This document shows, piece after piece, positions 1 to 4,725 of a stretch of 6,693 bases of DNA (position 1 is its first letter; each line of letters begins with the position of its first letter). The translations under genes were made by a program, and so were the position numbers. The notes beneath the pieces are model-generated. The model was not told the DNA's origin and did not search any database. It worked only from the letters and a program-made list of their open reading frames with translations. This stretch comes from Candidatus Nitrosopumilus sp. (GTDB taxonomy: Archaea; Thermoproteota; Nitrososphaeria; Nitrososphaerales; Nitrosopumilaceae): NCBI GenBank assembly GCA_011055585.1, contig DRGT01000113.1, positions 1 through 6,693 of the forward strand, given 5' to 3'.

Positions 1-295
1 CAAATTTCATTAAAGCCATTAGTTTTGTTTGAAGTGATGTTTTTTGCTGAAATGCTCTTAGTAAATTTATTACTCCACTTGTTGTTTTTTTATATTCTCC
101 ATCAATTTTTCCAACAGAATCTTTCATTACTTTATTTATTCTTTTATGATAGGCTTCGGAATAGATTCCACTACCCCATTTTTGTTTTGATGCCATGTCA
201 TTAAATGTTTTCATTGCTTTTTCAGCACCAGCTTTAATAGAACTTTCAGTAGGCAAAAAGGCATACCTTATTGTTACATCAGCTTCTCCTACCAC
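1..295 (-). CDS. Probable tail tape measure protein, N-terminal part (partial, runs off left edge)
   Basis: An open frame starts after a TGA at 301-299 and stays open for about 98 codons to the window edge. The first plausible start is GTG at 295-293, with a weak purine stretch (AAAGGG, 310-305) nine bases upstream; the first in-frame ATG is more than 35 codons further in. It overlaps the end of the frameshifted chaperone frame by 17 bases. The visible protein is Lys/Ala/Ser-rich and mostly helical (for example KAMKTFNDMASKQKWGSG and INLLRAFQQKTSLQTKL), with no signal peptide. In siphoviruses the gene directly after the frameshifted tail chaperone is the tape measure protein, which sets tail length and is bound by the chaperones. 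The assignment therefore rests on position and helical composition, not on a diagnostic motif. Most of the gene lies outside the window. Confidence 0.62.
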   Translation of the reverse strand, partial: MVGEADVTIRYAFLPTESSIKAGAEKAMKTFNDMASKQKWGSGIYSEAYHKRINKVMKDSVGKIDGEYKKTTSGVINLLRAFQQKTSLQTKLMALMKF

Positions 296-488
296 TTCTC
301 ATCGCCCTTTCTTGTTCTTTAGCTTGTGCTTCAGCCATTATTGAAAAAGATTCCAAAGTGAATACATCAAGGTTATCAACTTGTTCTGGAGTAAAACCAA
401 AAGCATTAGCAAACCCAAAATAAATTCCCATTCTATTCACTTCATTATCTTTTGTTCTAATGTTTCTAATTAAGTTTGCTAGCTCCCT
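279..488 (-). CDS. Frameshift extension of the tail assembly chaperone (-1 frame)
   Basis: This is the downstream half of a two-frame gene, read in the -1 frame after the A9 tract at 488-496 and ending at TGA 281-279. It has no credible start of its own: the -1 frame is closed by a TAA just upstream of the A run, and the first ATG (431-429) is internal with no good RBS. The 69 added residues look like real protein, with segments such as ELANLIRNIRTKDNEVNRMG, YFGFANAFGFTPEQVDNLDV and SIMAEAQAKEQERAM. The fused product would be about 187 residues, against 120 for the unshifted form. In lambda (G/GT) and most long-tailed phages this arrangement yields a short and a long chaperone in a fixed ratio; the long form recruits tail tube subunits to the tape measure protein. 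The final residues (SGRRS) overlap the next gene's start. Confidence 0.75.
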   Translation of the reverse strand, partial: RELANLIRNIRTKDNEVNRMGIYFGFANAFGFTPEQVDNLDVFTLESFSIMAEAQAKEQERAMRSGRRS

Positions 489-841
489 TTTTTTTTAAAA
501 GTTATTGTATTAAACGATTCTATTTCAGAAAGCACCCAGTTTGCTACAGGTGGTGGAAGATTATCAATCGAATCTCTATCATTAACTGTCCACGGTGCCT
601 TTGTTACTCCTTTAAGCAAAGTAAGTACTTGAATTTGTGTTGGGTCTATTTCAGCATTCATATTCATTTTACCACCAACATTAGTAGCCTTTATTTTAGC
701 CGCTTCGCGAGAAATAGTGTTTGTTTCACCAAACCTAAACCGTTTAATTGTTATGTTTCCGTCTTTCCAGTCACATTCAAACTCTTTGAGAGACATCTCA
801 TAAAGTTCTTCTGGTAACCGAATTTCTTGTGTCAAAACCAT
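479..841 (-). CDS. Tail assembly chaperone, short form (frame 0)
   Basis: The 120-residue product sits between the tail tube gene and the tape measure gene, the usual place for the siphovirus tail assembly chaperone. The chosen start is ATG 841-839, nine bases after GGAG (854-851). A TTG nine bases upstream (850-848) is in frame but abuts the SD and is unlikely to be used. The protein starts VLTQEIRLPEELYEMSLKEF and contains a beta-rich middle and an acidic segment (AEIDPTQIQVLTLLKGVT), then a C-terminal helix (VANWVLSEIESFNTITF) followed by KKK at the frameshift site. Chaperones of this class are small, very diverse, and bind the tape measure protein during tail assembly; they are normally absent from the mature virion. 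Family assignment rests on position, size and the frameshift, since no universal motif exists. Confidence 0.82.
   Translation of the reverse strand: MVLTQEIRLPEELYEMSLKEFECDWKDGNITIKRFRFGETNTISREAAKIKATNVGGKMNMNAEIDPTQIQVLTLLKGVTKAPWTVNDRDSIDNLPPPVANWVLSEIESFNTITFKKKGS
485..496 (-). other. Programmed -1 frameshift (slippery) site, A9 followed by GGG
   Basis: On the minus strand the frame-0 codons read TTT AAA AAA AAA GGG AGC TAG. Tandem slippage on A AAA AAA moves the ribosome to the -1 frame, which is open for 69 more codons, while frame 0 stops two codons later. The -1 frame has a TAA immediately before the A run, so a switch must happen within the run. The +1 frame closes at a TAG ten codons or so later. 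A nine-A run could also act by transcriptional slippage (ten As give the same fused frame). I see no convincing downstream pseudoknot or upstream SD-like stimulator. Confidence 0.72.
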
Positions 842-859
842 TTTTTTCAACTCCGTTGA
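838..859 (-). promoter_or_regulatory. Ribosome-binding site of the chaperone gene, able to form a mini-hairpin
   Basis: The minus strand reads TCAAC GGA GTTGA (859-847) and then an A-rich spacer into ATG. TCAAC can pair with GTTGA, placing GGA of the Shine-Dalgarno in a three-base loop. The 20 bases 857-838 match the tail tube gene's RBS (1884-1865) at 19 positions, including GGAG, an A-rich spacer and ATGG. The site decides the start at 841 rather than the TTG at 850. Whether the mini-hairpin forms is untested. Confidence 0.6.
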
Positions 860-867
860 TTTTTAAA

Positions 868-888
868 TTAGCTCTCTCTGAGAGCTAA
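868..888 (-). promoter_or_regulatory. Hairpin between tail tube and chaperone genes (9-bp stem, AGA loop)
   Basis: A perfect inverted repeat, TTAGCTCTC / GAGAGCTAA around a 3-base loop (AGA on the transcribed RNA), lies just after the tail tube stop codon and 13 bases before the chaperone SD. Only three Us follow the stem, then As, so a strong intrinsic terminator is unlikely. A leaky terminator, a mRNA processing or stabilising hairpin, or a translation-tuning element are the likely roles. A similar AGA-loop hairpin precedes the tail tube RBS. Confidence 0.6.
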
Positions 889-893
889 AATAA

Positions 894-1868
894 TTACAAT
901 GCTGCTGCTGTTGCGTTATAAACAATCATTGAACTGATACTGTATGCACGCATGTCAATGTCGGTTTTGACAAGTTCTTCTGGACTTGATGGAAGACTTC
1001 CTTTTACTAAAAAGGTTGGACCAAACGAGATTGTTAATGCTCTCATTGAAGCACCTGTATCTCCATTTGTAAGAGTTAAACCACAACCAAGAAGCGCTGT
1101 TGTTGGAGTTGCAGTTGTTCCATCACTTGCTCCAATTAAAGTGTCCCAAAAGTCTGAGTCTTGTTCATAAGTGCTTGATACTCTAATATTCCATTCTCTT
1201 GCTTTTGGAACATTGGTTTGGGGAAACCTTGAGCCAAGTGCATAAACTGGGTCGTTGTTTCTTGTCCAATTTAGTTCAACTGATTGAACGTCTGTGATTG
1301 TTGTTCCACTAGGAAATTCAAAAGTTCCATGAGCAAATGTAAAAGGAGCTTCTGCTGGTGCAACTTGTGCTAGTAAACTTGTATCTTTGTCTATTCCAGA
1401 GTACCATCCATCCAAACTTACTTTGATTGGGTCTCCGACATTACAAGATATTGATGCGTTGTTTGCTATACATCCTGTCATTGTTTGGTCAGAATCTGTT
1501 GCCAAATCAAAACCGTACTGTATTGAAAGTGATGTTTGTGTTGTACTAATTCCACGATTTGCTATTGTCCAAGTGTGGACATAAGGTGTAGCTCCTGTTG
1601 ATACTGGTATTCCTCCAAGTATTGCTCTAATCCACCATGGGTCTGAGTAAATAAATTCTACTCCCCAAGTTCCTTTAAAGGTTTTGGCTATGATTCTTTG
1701 AGCGTCTTGTGAGCCAATTGCATAAATGTATTCTGGGTCATTATCAATGTCGTAAGTTGGTACTCTTACTCCTTGAGAAAATGCCTTGTTAACTGTTCCT
1801 GCACTATTAAAAGTGGTTTCCCACCCGTAAGCTATTCTTGCTTCTGTTCCCGCTATAGGATTTGCCAT
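894..1868 (-). CDS. Major tail tube protein, with two tube domains
   Basis: A 324-residue protein rich in beta strand and in Thr, Ser, Gly and Ala, located before the chaperone and tape measure genes, matching the large phage tail tube proteins. The start is ATG 1868-1866, nine bases after GGAG (1881-1878); the in-frame TTG at 1877 touches the SD. Two regions look alike: residues 43-85 (NDPEYIYAIGS, later W, Y-S-D-PWW, ILG) and 205-246 (NDPVYALGS, later W, Y-x-QDSDFW, LIG). Each is followed by a beta-rich stretch, so the protein appears to be a fused duplication. In T5, a duplicated tube domain in pb6 gives trimeric instead of hexameric rings, and the same may hold here. It polymerises around the tape measure protein to form the DNA channel. 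The N-terminus (ANPIAGTEARIAYGWETTF) is typical of this group. Strong expression is expected and fits its good RBS. Confidence 0.88.
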   Translation of the reverse strand: MANPIAGTEARIAYGWETTFNSAGTVNKAFSQGVRVPTYDIDNDPEYIYAIGSQDAQRIIAKTFKGTWGVEFIYSDPWWIRAILGGIPVSTGATPYVHTWTIANRGISTTQTSLSIQYGFDLATDSDQTMTGCIANNASISCNVGDPIKVSLDGWYSGIDKDTSLLAQVAPAEAPFTFAHGTFEFPSGTTITDVQSVELNWTRNNDPVYALGSRFPQTNVPKAREWNIRVSSTYEQDSDFWDTLIGASDGTTATPTTALLGCGLTLTNGDTGASMRALTISFGPTFLVKGSLPSSPEELVKTDIDMRAYSISSMIVYNATAAAL

Positions 1869-1886
1869 ATTTTTCAACTCCGTTAA
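1865..1886 (-). promoter_or_regulatory. Ribosome-binding site of the tail tube gene, able to form a mini-hairpin
   Basis: The minus strand reads TTAAC GGA GTTGA (1886-1874), then an A-rich spacer and ATG. The five flanking bases can pair across the GGA loop, with one U-G wobble where the chaperone leader has C-G, so pairing is kept despite a base change. It fixes the start at 1868. The element is nearly identical to that of the chaperone gene. Confidence 0.58.
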
Positions 1887-1888
1887 AT

Positions 1889-2047
1889 CTACTTACGAGT
1901 CTCTCGTAATAGTTTTATAATTTTTTCTTTGTGTTTGTAAAAGTCAAGTACTGACTTTGTATTTTCAAGTTTTTTAACAAATTTTTCGTTGGTGTTCTTT
2001 ATTGGCTTAATGTTTATAGAGCCATTGTCAAAAACTTGTTTTTTCAT
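1889..2047 (-). CDS. Small Lys-rich protein between tail terminator and tail tube genes
   Basis: This 52-residue ORF fills what would otherwise be a 200-base gap in a tightly packed operon. It runs from ATG 2047-2045 to TAG 1891-1889 and ends 20 bases before the tail tube start codon. The protein begins MKKQVFDNGSINIKPIKNTN and continues as a basic, probably helical stretch (EKFVKKLENTKSVLDFYKHK, then IIKLLRETRK). No Shine-Dalgarno is visible, but a TATA-like box is centred about 27 bases before the ATG, which suggests a leaderless transcript in an archaeal host. I do not recognise a family. By position it could be a small tail assembly factor or a modulator translated with the tube protein. 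Its 3' end carries the hairpin at 1893-1909. Coding potential is supported by the clean fit between neighbours, though its short length leaves doubt. Confidence 0.55.
   Translation of the reverse strand: MKKQVFDNGSINIKPIKNTNEKFVKKLENTKSVLDFYKHKEKIIKLLRETRK
1893..1909 (-). promoter_or_regulatory. Hairpin before the tail tube RBS (7-bp stem, AGA loop)
   Basis: TTACGAG / CTCGTAA form a perfect 7-bp stem around AGA, 11 bases upstream of the tail tube GGAG. It overlaps the last codons of the 52-aa ORF, so it also encodes Leu-Arg-Glu-Thr-Arg-Lys. The stem sequence differs from that of the hairpin at 868-888, but the loop and its place before the RBS are the same. Confidence 0.5.
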
Positions 2048-2067
2048 AAAGTCTTTTGTGAAAAAGG

Positions 2068-2085
2068 TTATATATAAACTTTTCC
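2068..2085 (-). promoter_or_regulatory. Candidate archaeal promoter (BRE plus TATA box) for the tail genes
   Basis: On the minus strand, just after the tail terminator stop codon, a purine-rich GGAAAAG (2085-2079) is followed by TTTATATATAA (2078-2068). This matches the archaeal TFB-recognition element and TATA box layout. The TATA centre (about 2074) lies about 27 bases before the A of the 52-aa ORF's ATG (2047), so transcription would begin at or next to that codon. It would give extra transcripts of the small ORF, tail tube, chaperone and tape measure genes. An AT-rich genome produces such strings by chance, so this is a candidate only. Confidence 0.45.
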
Positions 2086-2784
2086 CTATACTTCGAAATT
2101 GAAACGAGCAAGTAAGTCTATTGCTTTTTCAAACACTTTTCCAGAAAGCTTTGATTTACTTGTTATATCATGTAATAGTGCCGGTCCGATGTTTTTTGGT
2201 CTAACTATTTGAAAGTGATAAAAACTAAGCTGTGATTCTTTTACTTTGCTTCTAATTGTTGAAATGAACCCGTCAATATTTTTTAGGTTTGAATCGTATA
2301 CTTTTACTGTAATTAAAGCGTCACTAAACCAATTTGAGTCACCAATGCTTAGCGCCTGTGTTCTAAATCCTGTTATATCAAATCCTACTCTTGGCACGGA
2401 TGCTGGAAGATATTGTAGTTCTGGATAATCTGCCCAAACTTTTTCTGTTGTTCCAGAAGAATAATCATAAGTTACAATAACAGAACTATTTTCACTTATT
2501 CCTGTTCCAAAAGTAATCGTTGAACTTATTGATTTGTAGTCTGGTGTATAATCGTCATAAGCATTTTTAGTAGCTCTGTCTGGAGTATGTGGTTCTGATG
2601 CCAAAACAACGCTTCTTATATTTCTTGCAACCGCGTTGCTTAGTGTAAAAACTGTTTGGTTTGTGGTAGCGTTGAAAACATTTGAAATAGTTGTTACTCC
2701 TCGTTGGGTAATGCTTAGAATATCAGAGTTTCTTAAAAATACTACCATTTCTGTTTTTAATTTTTCCATGTCAGTCGTACTCAT
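2086..2784 (-). CDS. Probable tail terminator (tail completion) protein with an inserted beta domain
   Basis: A 232-residue protein directly after the gp10-like neck gene and before the tail tube region, the place of the tail terminator that caps the growing tail and joins it to the head. The stop of the preceding gene overlaps its start (ATGA, 2781-2784), with an SD AGGTGT five bases upstream. The N-terminal ~25 residues look helical (TDMEKLKTEMVVFLRNSDIL). Residues about 30-112 are Thr/Ser/Val-rich beta (SISSTITFGTGISENSSVIV, then TYDYSS), like small beta domains inserted in tail proteins. The rest (VWADYPELQYLPASVPRVGF, then ALITVKVYD, later FISTIRSKVKESQLSFYHFQ) has the alpha/beta pattern of terminator proteins, in which strands and helices build a hexameric ring. 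Usual terminators are 110-160 residues, so the insert accounts for the extra length. The assignment rests on order and pattern. Confidence 0.68.
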   Translation of the reverse strand: MSTTDMEKLKTEMVVFLRNSDILSITQRGVTTISNVFNATTNQTVFTLSNAVARNIRSVVLASEPHTPDRATKNAYDDYTPDYKSISSTITFGTGISENSSVIVTYDYSSGTTEKVWADYPELQYLPASVPRVGFDITGFRTQALSIGDSNWFSDALITVKVYDSNLKNIDGFISTIRSKVKESQLSFYHFQIVRPKNIGPALLHDITSKSKLSGKVFEKAIDLLARFNFEV

Positions 2785-3209
2785 TTAAACACCTGTTTTA
2801 AGTAATTTAATCTATCTGGTTCTGTGAAAAAACTTGAACTTCGTGCAAAGGGCATTGTTTGTCCTGAGCCAACTTCGCCTCTATCTCTTAGTGCTTGCCA
2901 AGTATCTAATACTGGTTTCCATTCAGTATGTTCAGAACCTATTCTTGGAAAGTTAAAATCGTTTGCTCTCATAATTGATTCTGTTCCGTATTCTATAAAA
3001 GAAGCATAAGGTATTCCGTTTGTTCCTGTTTCAATTTCTCCGCCAGTTTTTGAAGAAAAAAGCGTGGTTACTTTTGAATCAATAGAATTTGCCATTGTTC
3101 CGTATTCAGTTGGACACCTATAAATCATTTCTTCCATTAGCATCTGTCCCCATTCTTCCATTGCTTTGTTTAGTTTTCTATCAAAAACTGTTGTGTCAAT
3201 TTCAACCAT
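2781..3209 (-). CDS. HK97 gp10-like neck/tail component protein
   Basis: The 142-residue protein has the hallmark of the HK97 gp10 family: an N-terminal helix (DRKLNKAMEEWGQMLMEEMI), a short segment in which a Pro-Thr-x-x-Gly turn leads to a beta hairpin (RCPTEYGTMANSI), and the motif YASFIEYGT at residues 68-76, which in relatives reads Y-A-x-x-x-E-x-G-T. The C-terminal PFARSS plus a final helix is also typical. In this family the protein belongs to the head-tail junction or upper tail and is needed for joining. ATG 3209 is preceded by GGTGGG with a five-base spacer. Its start overlaps the head closure gene by eight bases and its stop overlaps the terminator start, suggesting translational coupling through the neck genes. 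Confidence 0.85.
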   Translation of the reverse strand: MVEIDTTVFDRKLNKAMEEWGQMLMEEMIYRCPTEYGTMANSIDSKVTTLFSSKTGGEIETGTNGIPYASFIEYGTESIMRANDFNFPRIGSEHTEWKPVLDTWQALRDRGEVGSGQTMPFARSSSFFTEPDRLNYLKQVFK

Positions 3210-3579
3210 TTTTTCCCACCAACTTTAGAGTATAAAATCTATAAAGAGGAGTTCCGTTTGCATAACGATAAACACTTTTACAGTCAGGAGTGAATTCAAA
3301 AATTTCTGAATCATAAGTAACTCGGTCTCCAAAAGCAATTGAATCGGTTATTTCCATTATTACATAAGCATCTGCTACTTCTACAATTCCCCACATTTTA
3401 AGCGACAGTTCTGAACTGTTTTTAAAGAAAATCCATTGTTTTTCTGAATCCGAATAAGTTATTTCAGAAGCTTGTCCATAAATTGGGTCAAGTGTTATTG
3501 AAGCAATGCTTGAAGAAACTGTTACCTTTTGGTCAGCAAAAACTTCATCAAATTCAGCAGTTGTAATTCCCAAACTCAA
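3202..3579 (-). CDS. Probable head closure (head-tail joining) protein
   Basis: A small beta-rich protein between the connector and the gp10-like gene, the position of SPP1 gp16/lambda FII-type head closure or joining proteins, which plug or extend the portal channel after packaging. The frame is open from GTG 3588, but that GTG lies inside the SD AGGTGG (3590-3585). TTG 3579 has that SD at an ideal five-base spacing, so I place the start there (125 residues; 128 from the GTG). The early part (AEFDEVFADQKVTVSSSIAS) is followed by alternating strands (EKQWIFFKNSSEL, then ADAYVIMEITDSIAFGDRVT) and ends with YRFYTLKLVGKNG, fitting a small beta barrel. No catalytic residues are expected. It starts 13 bases after the connector stop and overlaps the next gene by eight bases. 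Confidence 0.68.
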   Translation of the reverse strand: MSLGITTAEFDEVFADQKVTVSSSIASITLDPIYGQASEITYSDSEKQWIFFKNSSELSLKMWGIVEVADAYVIMEITDSIAFGDRVTYDSEIFEFTPDCKSVYRYANGTPLYRFYTLKLVGKNG

Positions 3580-3584
3580 AGAGA

Positions 3585-3590
3585 CCACCT
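3585..3590 (-). promoter_or_regulatory. Shine-Dalgarno that decides the head closure start (TTG 3579)
   Basis: AGGTGG on the minus strand is followed by five bases and then TTG at 3579-3577. The alternative GTG at 3588 lies within the AGGTGG itself and has no SD of its own, so the TTG is the better start. Confidence 0.5.
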
Positions 3591-3592
3591 AC

Positions 3593-4282
3593 TTAAAAGT
3601 AGCCCCCAGAAGTGGAAAAAAATTGTGACTTGTACTTTTCTCCAATTAAGGAAACTAAAGAATTTGCTCGGTCAGAAAGTTTGTCTATTGCTTTCAGTCC
3701 TCTGTCGTAAAAGTCTCCTTTGTCATACTCTTGTTCTGGAAGCTTGTATCTATTTAGTCTATCATAATTTCCACCCAAGAAATTTACCCAAGCACGAATT
3801 GCGGTTAGGATGGCGCTTAGTTCTTGAACATATACAGGAACTGTGGTATAACCATAAGTTCCTCGTATTTTTGCCTTTGAAGGCGAGTACTGTAGCGTTC
3901 TTGAGCTTAGTTCTATTAGTCCAATCGTTGGGTCAATAAAGTAATCTGCTGTTTGCCATTGGTTTATTTTCATCATTGTAGAACTTAGTGTTGCAAGCGT
4001 TGTTGTTGTGGAAGAGGTTGAAGTTAATAATATGAATTCGGATATTGATTGGATTGGATAGTAGCTTGTAACAATTCTATTTGGTTCTATGTCGTCTGCT
4101 CTTTTTGGAAGATAGAGTGAAATGTATTCTGTGAAAGCTGTTTCGTCATCAAAACTTCTGTTGAATAATGAATCGATTTCTGCGTCTGTGAAAGCAATTA
4201 ATGTTTCAATATTTGCTTGTGAAACTTCGGTTATTGAGAAGCCTCCGAGAACGTAAACCTGTGAGCTCACTGAGTATGCCAT
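3593..4282 (-). CDS. Head-tail connector (adaptor) protein
   Basis: This 229-residue protein has the layout of the HK97 gp6 / SPP1 gp15 connector group, which attaches as a ring below the portal. An N-terminal helical part (residues 18-60, with QANIETLIAFTDAEIDSLFN) is followed by the recurrent motif SYYPI (73-77) that leads into a beta section, then an IRGTYGY strand (139-145) and a long helix VPVYVQELSAILTAIRAWVN (149-168). Helix then strand-YPI then Gly-Tyr-Gly/Thr then long helix is the usual signature. A Ser/Thr-rich loop (88-102) is longer than normal. ATG 4282 follows AAGGG with a short spacer, so the start is well supported. It heads the compact neck operon: gaps of 13 bases or overlaps link it to the three genes downstream. 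Confidence 0.8.
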   Translation of the reverse strand: MAYSVSSQVYVLGGFSITEVSQANIETLIAFTDAEIDSLFNRSFDDETAFTEYISLYLPKRADDIEPNRIVTSYYPIQSISEFILLTSTSSTTTTLATLSSTMMKINQWQTADYFIDPTIGLIELSSRTLQYSPSKAKIRGTYGYTTVPVYVQELSAILTAIRAWVNFLGGNYDRLNRYKLPEQEYDKGDFYDRGLKAIDKLSDRANSLVSLIGEKYKSQFFSTSGGYF

Positions 4283-4310
4283 AATATCCCTTTGTAATGT
4301 TACTCCTTTA

Positions 4311-4703
4311 TTAACTTTTTGTTTTATTATTTTCCTTCCATTTTTTTAACAAGCCAGTATCTGAGTCTATTCCTTCTCCAAATTTGGCTCCTTTTTGCCC
4401 TATTCTTCTAAACAACGTCTTGTTATGTAGTGTTTTTCCTTCTAAAAACTTTTCTAATTGATTGTCTTTGTTTCGCTTAATATGTGGCATTAGTGGCGTA
4501 AGTGGAGCATTTACATTTGGACCAGTTTGTCCTCTTGTAGGAACTACTCTTTCTGCTATTTCTGCAAGGTTTGTTGAAAGCCCTGAGTATTCTGAAAGAT
4601 GTGGCTCATAGTGTTTTTCGTCTACAATTCTTCCTTTCCAAAACAAAGAAAGCCCGTCAGGTTTTTCTGAAGCGGTTCCATCGTGAAATCCAAACTTGGT
4701 CAT
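4311..4703 (-). CDS. Unknown protein upstream of the connector gene
   Basis: I do not recognise this 130-residue protein. It is hydrophilic, with many Lys, Gly, Asn and Pro, and has no membrane segment or signal peptide. The N-terminus (MTKFGFHDGTASEKPDGLSL, then FWKGRIVDEKHYE) and a Pro-rich middle (VPTRGQTGPNVNAPLTPLMP) suggest little regular structure; the C-terminal third is strongly basic (KNKTLF-type segments, RRIGQKGAKFGEG, KKWKENNKTKS). It could be an inner-capsid or scaffold-associated protein, or a neck accessory factor that touches DNA; composition and place are the only basis. The start ATG 4703 has only a weak SD-like AAAAG. An AT-rich string (TTAATTAATAA, 4733-4723) lies about 25 bases upstream. 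It is separated from the connector gene by 28 bases. Confidence 0.72.
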   Translation of the reverse strand: MTKFGFHDGTASEKPDGLSLFWKGRIVDEKHYEPHLSEYSGLSTNLAEIAERVVPTRGQTGPNVNAPLTPLMPHIKRNKDNQLEKFLEGKTLHNKTLFRRIGQKGAKFGEGIDSDTGLLKKWKENNKTKS

Positions 4704-4725
4704 ATTATTCTTTTAGGAGTAGTTA

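Noticed and set aside
479..500. +1 frameshift at the A9 tract
   Set aside because: The +1 frame reaches a TAG after a few codons, while the -1 frame stays open for 69 codons.
476..817. Plus-strand ORF of 113 codons opposite the chaperone gene
   Set aside because: Antisense to a well-supported gene, rich in Phe, Cys, Tyr and Ser as expected for a complement of coding DNA, and no other gene is on the plus strand.
868..888. Strong intrinsic terminator after the tail tube gene
   Set aside because: The stem is good but only three Us follow before As, and the chaperone and tape measure genes downstream need to be transcribed, so I list it as a leader hairpin.
1913..1920. TATA-like TTATAAAA upstream of the tail tube gene
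   Set aside because: It is made of Lys/Ile codons of the 52-aa ORF, where such strings arise readily; the spacing would fit, but it is weaker than the element at 2068-2078.
3529..3939. Plus-strand ORF of 136 codons opposite the connector gene
   Set aside because: Antisense shadow of the connector and head closure genes, without an RBS or sensible composition.
4261..4270. Perfect 10-bp palindrome GTGAGCTCAC near the connector start
   Set aside because: It lies within codons, has no flanking symmetry and no second copy was noticed, so it may well be chance.
4290..4720. Complementary strings AGGAGTA and TACTCCT on either side of the 130-aa gene
   Set aside because: Only seven bases long and 400 bases apart; one member resembles an SD, so a chance match is likely.
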